Of a stretch of 48,941 nucleotides of DNA, positions 30,024 through 38,600 are shown piece after piece. The DNA lies in assembly GCA_004431415.1 (NCBI GenBank), contig QPMI01000349.1:1-48941 (forward strand), given 5' to 3'. The position numbers and the translations under genes were made by a program. The number at the start of each line of letters is the position of its first letter. The stretch's first letter is position 1. Source of the DNA: Cyanophora paradoxa (lineage: Eukaryota; Glaucocystophyceae; Cyanophorales; Cyanophoraceae). The notes beneath the pieces were generated by a model. The model worked only from the letters and a program-made list of their open reading frames with translations, was not told where the DNA came from and did not search any database.

Positions 30024-31304
30024 ATGTCCGCCAATCCGCCCCGTGCTCCGGGGCAGCGCCGCCAGCAGCAGGGACCGCCGCCGGCTCCCCGTGCACTTGA
30101 GGGTTCTGTGGAGGTTGCCGACTTCTTCGCTGTTGACGCTCAGTCACCATCGCTTTCGGGCAATTCCCGCGTCCCTGACTACCACCACCTTCCTCGCGTC
30201 CGCGAGTTTGCCGCGTTCATGACGCGGCCCGTCACCCGCAAGATTGGCGGCCTGCCCAAGTACATGCATGTTCAGACTGTCCTTGCCGATGCGCTTCGCT
30301 CTTGCAAGCCCTTCGATGATGTCTCCGTCGCCATGCGCTTCTGTATCCAGGAAGGTGTCATCGTGAATGAACCTGCAGACTTTGGCCGTGACCTCCCTGA
30401 ATCTGTCCGCCTCTCGGCCTTCCAGAACCGCCTTGCTCCCATCAATTCCATGTTCTCTCAGCACCCATGGTCCTCCTCCGCGAAGCACGGCTTTGTTAAG
30501 CAGTCCACTTCTCAGGATTCCTATAGTGGTGCTACCTTCAATGCTTTCACTTATCAGTTTTACTATCGCTCAGTTGTTGGTGGCTTTGGCGCCTATTTAG
30601 CTCATCATCGTACCTTGTCTTCGATTTTCAACTGTACTCCAATTTCTCACCCAGCTCGTACCATGCTTTCGACCCTCACTCCTTTGCAGACCAAGCCCCA
30701 TTTCCTTCAAGCATATGATGTCTTTTATGGCCTTAAGACTGTTGGTGTCTCTGATGTGGTAGACCAATTTTTCCCGATCGAGCTTTCTTATTATCAATCT
30801 GTTCTCCGTACTGCCCCTGAGTCCTCCAATGGTGCTGGCCCCTCTGGTGCTAAGCCACCCCGCTTCCTCATTCGCCTTGGCGCCCAAGCCTTCCTGGCTG
30901 AACTCAAAACGATGGCACTTAACCTTTCCAAGCCAGATTGTGTCTTTATGTCTTCGCTTCCTGTTGAGCGTGTAGAGCTGAATTCTGAGAACACCATCCC
31001 CTTCAATCCCTTCAAACTCGCTGGCTTGGATAAGTCCATTCCTTCTCCAGTTTTTCTGGCAGCTGCCTTTACTCAGCCTGTACTTGATATGGTCGCTAAG
31101 ACCACTTTCACTGGCTCTAGCTCCCGCTATGATCTTCTTTGTCGCCCTGAGCTTGGTGATTTCCCTGCTGCTCATACCGATCGTGCTCATCTTAGTCTCA
31201 TTTTGAAAGTGCCCTTGGCTTCTATGCTCTTCCAGAGCCTCGAGCGTCGTACTAGTTTCATCAAGCCTCGGCCCGCTCGGCCCTCGCCATGCGTTCCCTC
31301 ATGA
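30024..31304 (+). CDS. Unknown retroposon-borne protein, N-terminal and central part (ORF B)
   Basis: The first in-frame ATG is at 30024: MSANPPRAPGQRRQQQGPPP, a basic disordered start. A long helical region follows (RVREFAAFMTRPVTRKIGGL, MHVQTVLADALRSCKPFDD, TYQFYYRSVVGGFGAYLAHH, AYDVFYGLKTVGVSDVVDQF) and then the region shared with ORF A (FLAELKTMALNL, VFLAAAFTQPV, SSRYDLLCRPEL, LSLILKVPL). It stops at TGA 31302-31304, which overlaps an ATG of ORF C as ATGA. The unit-A paralogue is continuous across this point. The break is therefore either a frameshift mutation or a coupled stop-restart. Function unknown; the overall look (basic tail, helical core) would suit a nucleic-acid-coating protein. 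Confidence 0.6.
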   Translation: MSANPPRAPGQRRQQQGPPPAPRALEGSVEVADFFAVDAQSPSLSGNSRVPDYHHLPRVREFAAFMTRPVTRKIGGLPKYMHVQTVLADALRSCKPFDDVSVAMRFCIQEGVIVNEPADFGRDLPESVRLSAFQNRLAPINSMFSQHPWSSSAKHGFVKQSTSQDSYSGATFNAFTYQFYYRSVVGGFGAYLAHHRTLSSIFNCTPISHPARTMLSTLTPLQTKPHFLQAYDVFYGLKTVGVSDVVDQFFPIELSYYQSVLRTAPESSNGAGPSGAKPPRFLIRLGAQAFLAELKTMALNLSKPDCVFMSSLPVERVELNSENTIPFNPFKLAGLDKSIPSPVFLAAAFTQPVLDMVAKTTFTGSSSRYDLLCRPELGDFPAAHTDRAHLSLILKVPLASMLFQSLERRTSFIKPRPARPSPCVPS

Positions 31305-31747
31305 TTCTTGGCTCGGATAACTACATTCACAAATTTTATGTGCAGACTCTTCTTCCTGAGTACTCTTCTCTTGAGTATTATTCCTCTCTTGCTCACAATG
31401 GCAAGGCTCTCGATCCTTCTTCTTACTCTTTTGCCTCCACCTCTCCTTGCTACCAGATCCCTTGCCAGGAGCCTGACAAAAATTACAGTATTCTTGATGT
31501 TGATGAGCACACCTTCTTGTACCACTTCCATCAGGATCCCATGTTTTACTTTTTGCCTGCCTCTGTGCGCCCCCGACTCGATGCTTTTTATGATGAGGCT
31601 CGCAAGCAGCTGGCCCTTGAGAAATCGTTTTCTGATTCATTTGAGGAAGGTCAGCATCTCGATGGCACTGCCCGTAGCCCTAGTGCTAAGCGTTCTCGCC
31701 CCTCTGATCCCTCTACTCCTTCTGGTTCTAACGACACCATTGTGTAA
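31289..31747 (+). CDS. C-terminal part of the same protein family in another frame (ORF C)
   Basis: Its ATGs at 31289 and 31301 lie inside the last codons of ORF B. Landmarks are HKFYVQTLLPEYSSLEYYSS, TFLYHFHQDPMFYFLPASV, then a Ser/Arg/Pro end with RSPSAKRSRPSDPS and the terminus NDTIV. The YHFHxDPxFYFLPA signature is shared with ORF A, where it is fused to the upstream region. Together ORFs B and C make one ancestral protein of roughly 570 residues. Confidence 0.6.
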   Translation: MRSLMILGSDNYIHKFYVQTLLPEYSSLEYYSSLAHNGKALDPSSYSFASTSPCYQIPCQEPDKNYSILDVDEHTFLYHFHQDPMFYFLPASVRPRLDAFYDEARKQLALEKSFSDSFEEGQHLDGTARSPSAKRSRPSDPSTPSGSNDTIV

Positions 31748-31912
31748 TTTTCTTCTGTACTTCTAATCTTGAATGATCATCTTTGGTTTCCCTCTCTCCC
31801 GTCTTCCCTAACACCCTGTCTGGCCTGTTAGGGAGCAGGTCAGTTCAGGAAGTTAGGGCTTTTTCTTTGCATGGGGTCCCTACGGCCCGGGTAGGGACTT
31901 TGTGCAGCTTGT

Positions 31913-32062
31913 CTTTTGCAGGTTCTCGAGAGCATCTCTCATCACTACCCACGCTAGTGGGTCCCTGACGGAGCCTTGCAAGCTCCTTTAGGGGCCTCTG
32001 CGGTTCTGTCATACCCAGTCTTGCTGGCGTGGGCGTGTCTTTTACTTGCTCTCTCTCTCTCT
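31913..32062 (+). repeat. T1 tail of element B (holds the empty site for the nested T2 insertion)
   Basis: In inverted orientation it matches 26684-26941 without the 82-bp nested insert: CCCAGTCTTGCTGG is continuous here. It ends in a CT repeat of about nine units. Confidence 0.85.
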
Positions 32063-32157
32063 CTAGTGCTCGTTACGTATATGTGTCACACTAAATCCTT
32101 GTTCTGAGTAGTAGTAGGATGGATGCTTGAGCTGAATTAATACCGCGACAAAAAAAA

Positions 32158-32255
32158 AGGCCCGCCCCAGGCCTGGGCCCCGCAGCAGCACGTGGAAGGG
32201 TGGGCCGGGGCGCCCGGCCATCGGGGGCGGGGGGGTGGGCCGGGGCAGGGGCGAT
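32158..32255 (-). pseudogene. Decayed copy of the membrane-protein gene tail (part 2, beyond the insertion cluster)
   Basis: CCCGCAGCAGC(A)CGTGGAAGGG(T)GGGC matches 35811-35835 (minus-strand reading FHALLRG, here FHVLLRG). In the parental gene this lies about 20 bp from the sequence at which part 1 ends (26545). The retroposon cluster therefore separates two halves of one duplicated fragment. Confidence 0.7.
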
Positions 32256-32261
32256 GTCTGT

Positions 32262-32527
32262 GGTTGCAATTGCTTTCCAGGTTTGCGTGCCACGTGTGTG
32301 AGCGCCGGACCACCGGGGCATACATGGTGAACCGTAGAAGCGTTTGCGCAGCCTCTACTCTTGTCTAGCTTGTTCACTATCAATTGTACGTTTTTTTTCG
32401 CCGCCACTGCTCTTGTCTAGCTAGTTCACTATCAATTGTGCCGTGGGCCTTCAGGACCTTAGCCTTTTGTCAAAACTGTACTGCTGGCTTGGGCGTGTTT
32501 TATACATATCGTCTTCTTCTTCCTAAT
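32262..32527 (+). mobile_element. 5'-truncated T2 retroposon tail
   Basis: Matches the T2 tail of element D in the opposite orientation: TTGCTTTCCAGGTTTGCGTG, GCGCCGGACCACCGGGGCAT, CTTGTCTAGCT, GGGCCTTCAGGACCTT, GGCTTGGGCGTGTTTTATAC, then (TTC)n. Inside it a ~50-bp segment (CTCTTGTCTAGCT(T/A)GTTCA) is tandemly duplicated at about 32357-32387 and 32408-32438. No clear target duplication was identified. Confidence 0.75.
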
Positions 32528-32713
32528 GATTCTTCCTGATGGGGTGGAGGTGCTGCGAGCTCCTGCATGCCCAGCAGGGCCGGCCTCTCACCATTCATAG
32601 AAGTCTGCTGTGCTAGCCTCCTAACTGCTCAACTTGCATTTTGAGGTACTTTGTGAAGATGGCTAGAATCAGGACCCGATCTTTCAGTCTGGAAACATCA
32701 AGTTGATTGGACT

Positions 32714-34077
32714 CTACGAGACCACGATCATATCTGAAATGCCAGGTTGTGTTAGAGGCGGGAATACTGCAGCAACATTGCAGTGGTACCTCAGCAGTTT
32801 TGCACGTTTAGCAAGTGGTGGGTACACGCCAGATTCCACGAAGTCCTTCAAAAACTGTCTGTTTACGACAAGCTGCTAACATGTAAGCATAAAGACTCAG
32901 GGCACAACAGGTAGGCTTACCCTGTAGAACGAATACTTCGTTCCGATCTGTACACAGATGTGAATGCTGAGAGAATTTACATCAAGCTGCTGAAAATTTT
33001 TCTACGTGCCAATCAGACCAAGACAAGTATTGGATGCCGAACAAACCTGAAGTGCGCCAAATGCATATGCACATGCTTGCGCCAGCGTTCGTCTCGACTC
33101 CACATCTGGCCGTTTCACCTGTCCAGGAAAACAAGGAGCCAATCCAATCAACCATTGCCTTTCCTGAGAAAGATCCAGAAATACCTCGATGATGACTGCA
33201 CTGATCACTGAGCTAGCTTTGTATGCCAAGCAAATGGTCAAATCTGGGCGCGAGCGTACTTCTTTTCCTGCTGTTACAAGAGGAATCCCTTCATAAGACA
33301 CAGTCTAGAGTCTGGTCAAAGCAAGTGATGGAAAGAAAAAAAAGCTACCCGCACCTCAGCAGGACATTTGAGTGCACCCACAAGTTCATCAAGAATAAAT
33401 TCCGACAATTCGAGTGAAGCCATTTCGGAGTTACTGTACACAGTTGCTCTCCTGTAGAGGTTGTTTGCGACTCGTTTCTCAAGTTCGAAGCTGCTAACCT
33501 GACCCGCCTTATGAAGGCGCCGAAATCGCCATACAGCAAGCTGCCAGGTGCGTCATGCAGATCGCCAGCCTCCGTAAACGCGTTGAGAACTTTGCTTGGA
33601 ACATCTGCAGCGAAGTCAGACATCTTTTGCGCACATTTTCTATCATCATGCACGGTTTTTGTCAACAGCTAGGTCAGACTGGAACACTTCATCATACACG
33701 CATCCCCGCTCTTCAACCAGGCGAACAAGCATGCCTGCGAGGGAACAGACGAAAGGCGCTCTTCAAGGCGAACAAGGCCCTGTTAGGTAACAAGTGTCAA
33801 ATGCACCTTCCTTCCATCTTGAAGGTTCGATGGGCTTGAATGTGGAAGTTAGGCGCGGAATCCCGTAGGTGGGCTCCGTGAGGGCTTCTGAAATCTCCAG
33901 CCCGCTGCTTGGAACTTTCTTTCGGCTTGCGTTGCTTCTTACACTCCGAAAGTGGAGACAAAAGGGAAGACGAATTGCAGGGCCGGGCACGGCGCCGAGT
34001 GCGCGGGAAGGCCACATGCACGCTTGCATGTTGCGAATTAAAGAGCAGGCGCCAGAGATGCCGGCGCGACGCAGCAT
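32714..34077 (-). CDS. PD-(D/E)XK nuclease-like protein with possible mitochondrial or plastid presequence
   Basis: Exons joined on the minus strand give about 340 residues. The start MLRRAGISGACSLIRNMQAC and following Arg/Ser-rich stretch look like an organelle presequence. Then come LEISEALTEPTYGIP, MLVRLVEERGCVYDEVFQSD and VPSKVLNAFTE. Next are ELEKRVANNLYRRATVYS and LELSEFILDELVGALKC, then TVSYEGIPLVTAGKEVRSRP, DLTICLAYKASSVISAVIIE|VKRPDVES and TLAQACAYAFGALQ. PD followed by an E-V-K strand and a QA-Y helix is the PD-(D/E)XK pattern. The last exons read LSIHICVQIGTKYSFYR and NRQFLKDFVESGVYPPL, ending GISDMIVVS. Introns are mostly ordinary GT-AG, unlike the GC-rich ones elsewhere. At about 33515-33545 the frame needs either a 29-base GC-AG intron or a one-base assembly error. 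Related domains occur in restriction enzymes, organellar repair nucleases and Crinkler-type proteins. Confidence 0.62.
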
Positions 34078-35436
34078 CTGCGATTGCGACCTGCGCCGTT
34101 CCGTGCATATAGACAGAGCAGCGGGCTGGAGATTTCAGAAGCCCCCCCTTACCTGGCGCCGTTTGACCTGCTTTTTCGGCGCTGCCGTTCCAAATGTATG
34201 CATATATAAACTAGCACGCGGCCGCGGCGGCCTCTAGATCTGCTCGCGATCGGGCTCTGACTGGGCCGGCCGCCGGATGGAAACGGGGTAGCATATAGCT
34301 ATAGCTAGTACTAATACGGTAGGGAATTCGAAATTAAAGCGAGCTCGAGGGGCGCGCGCGCCCGCGGCCCGAGCCGGCGCCGGCGCCGGCCGGGGCGCCC
34401 GCGCGCGCCGGCGCGCGCCGCCGCCGGCCAGGGCGGCCCGCGGCCGGCGGCCTGCGCCGCGGCCGGCAGCATATCACTGAGTCATACTATGCATATGCAT
34501 ATATATGCATATGCATATGCATGCGCATGCCGCGGCCCGGCCGGCGCCGGCGCCGCGCGCGCCTGCACTGCCGCAGTGCCGCCGGCGCCGCCGCCGGCCT
34601 GCGCCGCAGCCGCCGCTGCAGCTGCGCATGCAGGCTAGCTAGCGCGCTAGCTAGCTATAGCTATATGTACGTGCACGCGCGCCAAGTCCAGCAAGCCGCT
34701 AGCCGGAGCTCAGCTATAGCTAGCTAGGCTGGCCAGCTAGCAAGCCTGTCGGCTCGCCTGCCGGCTAAATTGTGCGCTTGTACCCAGCAATTGGCTCCAT
34801 TCCCCCCTACTCGAGTCTCGATGCGCCACAAACTCGCAGGAGCTCTTTTTTTCCGCATTCGGTACAACAGGTACTTGATGCGGCCTAGCGCGCCACGCTC
34901 TGCTTCCCGAGCACTGGCATGTATGACAAGCTTTGCTGAGCATCGCAAGAGCTTTCTTATGCACTTGATCCGGCCCCTATACGACCACAGGATCAGGCGC
35001 TGCAAGGGATAGTCCAGGAAAGGGTCCGGTCCTTTTTTCCGCGCAGCGTTCTGCTCTTTCCGGGTTCCGACAACGAATTCCGGGCTCTCATGCATGCACT
35101 AGCACTCGGTTAAGAGCTCGGAGCTGGATCGGGAGATGAGCAGACTCGTCATTTTAAATTTGTGAGTTACCGAAAACGGGGGCCCTACCCCGTTTCCAAT
35201 TAAACGCAAAACGCGTTAACGTTAACCCCGCGGCCGTATACTTATAATTACGCGTCCCGGCCGCGGCCGCCTTAATTAAGCTTGTGCCGATATCGATCGT
35301 GCACATGCATGCGCACGTGCGCGCTAGCGCTCCGGATCCTGCAGCTGCAGCTGGCCGGTGCGGCCCGCTCCCCTAGGCCTCAGCTCGCGATCGCACCGCG
35401 GCCGTCTCTTATAGCTATAGCTAGGCCTCCAGCTCC
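34078..35436. other. Extremely palindrome-rich spacer without recognised genes
   Basis: From about 34240 to 35430 the DNA is a mosaic of overlapping perfect palindromes: AGCTATAGCTAG, GCGCGCGC, CCGGCGCCGGCGCCGG, ATATGCATATATATGCATAT (34491-34520 region), GCTAGCTAGCGCGCTAGCTA, GTTAACGTTAAC, CGGCCGCGGCCG and TTAATTAA. It resembles concatenated restriction sites. A TATA-like TATATAAA lies at 34203-34210. The small open frames here are low-complexity. Confidence 0.6.
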
Positions 35437-35657
35437 CGTGTACGTACACGTGCTTTTTCAGTGCAGACAGTCCGGTCTGCATGCAGCCGCTTGCAATTGA
35501 GCTTGCTCTGCTTCCCCACTCCGGCGGCGCCCCTTGACGACGCAACGCGTGGCGTGCACGTGCACGGCCTCCGAAGTCGACCGGAACCAACGGACACGAA
35601 TAGATAGAGTGCGATAAGCTTGTGGAGGGCGGGGCGGGGCGGGGGCCGGCCTCGAGC
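35437..35657. repeat. 3' flank of the membrane-protein gene, parental to the copy near PSMA3
   Basis: Together with the last exons (35658-35840) this is the source-like version of 26176-26545 and 32158-32255. The stop codon TGA of the gene is at 35658-35660. Confidence 0.75.
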
Positions 35658-38600
35658 TCAGGCGTCCTCGGCGGGGGTGCCGTCGGGGAGGGGCATCTTG
35701 AGGGGCGTGCGGCCGAGGAGGGGGGCGGGGGCGGCGCGCCCCGCCCCGCCCCGAAGACCGGCGCCCCGCTGAAGGCGTCCACCCCGCTCCCCACCGGCCC
35801 GCCCCGCAGCAGCGCGTGGAAGGGCGGGCGGGGCGGTCGGGGCGGGGCGCGGGCGGGGCGGCAGCCGGCTTGACGCGGAGGGGCGGGGCGGCTTCCTCGT
35901 CGGGCGGGGCGGCGTAGAGGCGGCGGGCGGCGGAGCGGCGGCGGCAGTAGAGGGCGAGGGCGGCGCCGAGGAGGGCGGCGAGGGGCACGCCGAGGCAGCC
36001 GACGAGGATGGGCACGAGGGGGTCCACCCGCCCCCCATCCCCCGCCGGCTCCTGCCGGATCGAGACGCCCCGCACCACAAACTCCGCCCCAGCGCCCAAC
36101 GGTCTGCGCGCCCCCGCTCGCCCCGGGGCCGGCGGAGAGGGCGGGCGGGGCGGGCGGACTGGCGGCGGTGAGCTCGCGGACGGTCGCAGCGACGTCGGCG
36201 GCGGTGCGAGCGCCGGCCGAGCGGTCGTCGAGCACCTGCCGGCGGGGGCTCGCTCAGCGCGCCGCCCCGGGGCCGTCGTGCGGGCGGGAGGCGGGCCTCG
36301 AGGGTGACGACGACGCTGCCGGGGCGCTCGCTGAGGACGAGGAGGCGGGGGAGGGGCACGGCGAGCTGCCCCGCCACCGCCCCCCGCAGCCGCTCCCGCG
36401 CCTCCGCCGTCCATCCTGGCCCCGCCCCCGCTCACGTCCCGCAGCGGGGTTCCGGGCTCGGGCTCTGGCGGACCGTCGTACTCGGCGGCGAGGGTGATGG
36501 CGAACACGAGCGAGGCGGCCGCCGCCGCGCCCTCGGGCACCGCGATGGTGAACGAGGCCGTCGTCGCCGCCGCCCCGTCGTCCTCGAGCGCCTCGGCGCG
36601 GATGTAGTAGACCCCGGGCGGCTGCGTGCTCGGGATCGTCCACACCAGGGTGCCCCGCCACGGGCCCCCCGCCCCCGACGCCCCCGCCTCCCCACCCGCC
36701 CCCTCCCCCGTCGGCGCCGGCGTGGGCGAGGGCGTGGGGGAGGGTGTGGCGGTGGCGTTGGTGGCGGCGTGGGCCGGGGCGGGCGGCGGCGGGGCGAGGT
36801 GGGGGCGGGGCCCTGGCCGGCCCCGAAATGCCCTGGACGGGGCGACGGGGGCGATGGGGGCGCAGCCGGCGGCGCCCCCCGGGGCGCAGAGGAGGAGGCG
36901 GATGGAGCGGAAGTGGCCGGTGGCGCGCCACTCGACGGCGTGGGTGCCGCCGCGGGCGAGGACGGCGCCGCGGAGCGGGGCGGCGAGGGCGATGGATCCG
37001 GGGAGGACGGGGAAGAGGCCCGTCGCGTCGTACAGCGCCGTGTCGTCCCCGCTCTGCACCCGCAGCAGCCCGGCGCCCAGCGGCAGGTCGAACGGGACCT
37101 GCACCGCCGCCGCCCCCGTCGCCGGCACGCCGAGCGCCAGCGGCCGGCACGCCGCGGGGGCCGCCGCGGGGCAGGCGAAGAGGGAGACGGTGGGGACGGC
37201 CCCCGCGGCGGCGTAGCGGACGGTGACGCGGGCGCCGCGCGTCCAGGGGCCCGGGGCGCGGGCGGGTCGGAGAGGGGCGGGGGTCGAGGAGGGCGAGGGC
37301 GCCCGGCGAGAGGAGGACGAGGGGCGAGGCGGCGGTCGCCGCGGGGTCCCCCTCGGAGGCGGCGCGGAGGTAGTAGGAGCCGAGGGGCAGCGCGAGGGGC
37401 GCCGCCCACGGGAACTCGAAGGCCTCGGGGCGCGACGCGTTGGCCGGCGCGAGGCGCAGCGCCAGCGGGGAGCAGCCCAGCGAGGCGAGGTCCGCCCCCG
37501 GGGCGCCTCGAGGCCGCCCGGCAGGGAGGGGCCCCCGGGGGCGCGGCGGCGGCGGGGCGGGGCAGAGGTGGAGGGCGAGGCTGGAGGGGAGGCCGAGGGC
37601 GGCGCGCACGCGGACGGGGAAGGGGAGGCGGCGGTAGGCGGGGGCCCGGCGGGGGCGGGGCTCTCGAACTCGAGGAGCGCCGCGACGACGTGCACGACGG
37701 GCGTCCGCCGCAGGAGCCGCCCCAGGCCGTCCCGCCCGCCGGCCCCCGCCGTGCGCACCTCCAGCTGGTAGAAGCCCGGGGCGACCTCCAGCGGGACCCG
37801 CCAGAGCGCCCGCCCTGCCGCCGCCGGCAGCGCCGCCGCGCTCACCCGCACCGGCGCGCTCGTCGCCGTCGGCGCCGCGAAGCCCAGCGGCTGCGCCGCC
37901 CGGCGTCGGGGCGGGGCGGGGAGGGGCGGGCGGGGCGGGGCGGGGCGCACGGGGACGAGCCAGAAGTGGACGGCGGTGTCGAGGGCCCCGGCGCCTCCCA
38001 GCGCACCTCGTACCCTCCCCGCGCGTCCACACCGCCCCCGGCCCCCCGGCGCCCCTGCGCCGCCTCAGCGCCGGGGGCGGGCGGGCGGCGGGGGCGGGGG
38101 GGCGTGCCGAGGGTGAAGGGGGCGCTGCGGGCGGTGGAGAGGGGGTCCCCGCGGCCCGCACGAGGACGACGTAGGCGCCGGCCACGAGCCCCGCCGCGGG
38201 GCCGCCGGCCTCGGGCGAGGGCGGGGCCCACGCGTGCGAGGCCCGCAGCGGCAGCGTCCCGTTCGGCGCCTCCCCCGCCGGCACCGCCTCGGCGATGGTG
38301 TACAGGGCCGGGGCCCCCGGGGGGGAGGCCGGGGCCAGGAGGAGGTCGAAGGCGGGGGCGCAGCCGGCCGTCACGTTCCACTCGATCAGCAGCGGCACCT
38401 CCCACGTCTGCAGCCGCCCGTCAGGGGGGGCGCCGGGGCCGTCGGGGGCGCCCCACGCACGGCGGCGGCGCCCGGGGCGGGGGCCAGGACGCCGATGCTC
38501 GCCCCCGCGACCGTGACCTGCGCCCCCTTCAGCGCCGGGGCCCGGGCAGTGGCCGGCGAAGCGGGGCGGGGGCGGACGGGGAGGGAGCCGTGGACGGCGG

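Larger units (their letters stand above)
29826..32062 (+). mobile_element. Retroposon-like element B with 14-bp target-site duplication (apparently full length)
   Basis: CTAGTGCTCGTTAC occurs directly at 29812-29825 and 32063-32076 and bounds the unit. It has a ~200-bp 5' leader (starting CCCCCCTCGTTGGCC), ORF B (30024-31304), overlapping ORF C (to 31747), and a T1 3' UTR ending GGGCGTGTCTTTTACTTGC plus (TC)n. It has no terminal inverted repeats, no LTRs, no poly-A and no reverse transcriptase. It probably moves with enzymes supplied in trans. The first one or two bases of the duplication are ambiguous because they resemble the CT tail. Confidence 0.75.
28430..32159 (-). mobile_element. T2-tailed ORF-bearing element D, interrupted by element B
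   Basis: Minus-strand unit: the 3' end is a T2 tail (28430-28630, ending in TTC repeats) and the ORF occupies 28729-29634. The 5' part continues to 29825 and resumes at 32077-32159 beyond element B. Removing B (29826-32062) and one copy of its 14-bp duplication joins the two parts. The right edge at 32159 is an A9 run next to GC-rich DNA homologous to the membrane-gene tail. The right limit and the element's own target duplication are unresolved. Confidence 0.5.

Noticed and set aside
28430-32527. One DNA transposon with T2 sequences as terminal inverted repeats
   Set aside because: The right T2 copy is separated from the rest by GC-rich DNA homologous to the membrane-gene tail. T2 copies elsewhere are 5'-truncated with microsatellite ends. 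Two separate retroposon insertions explain it better.
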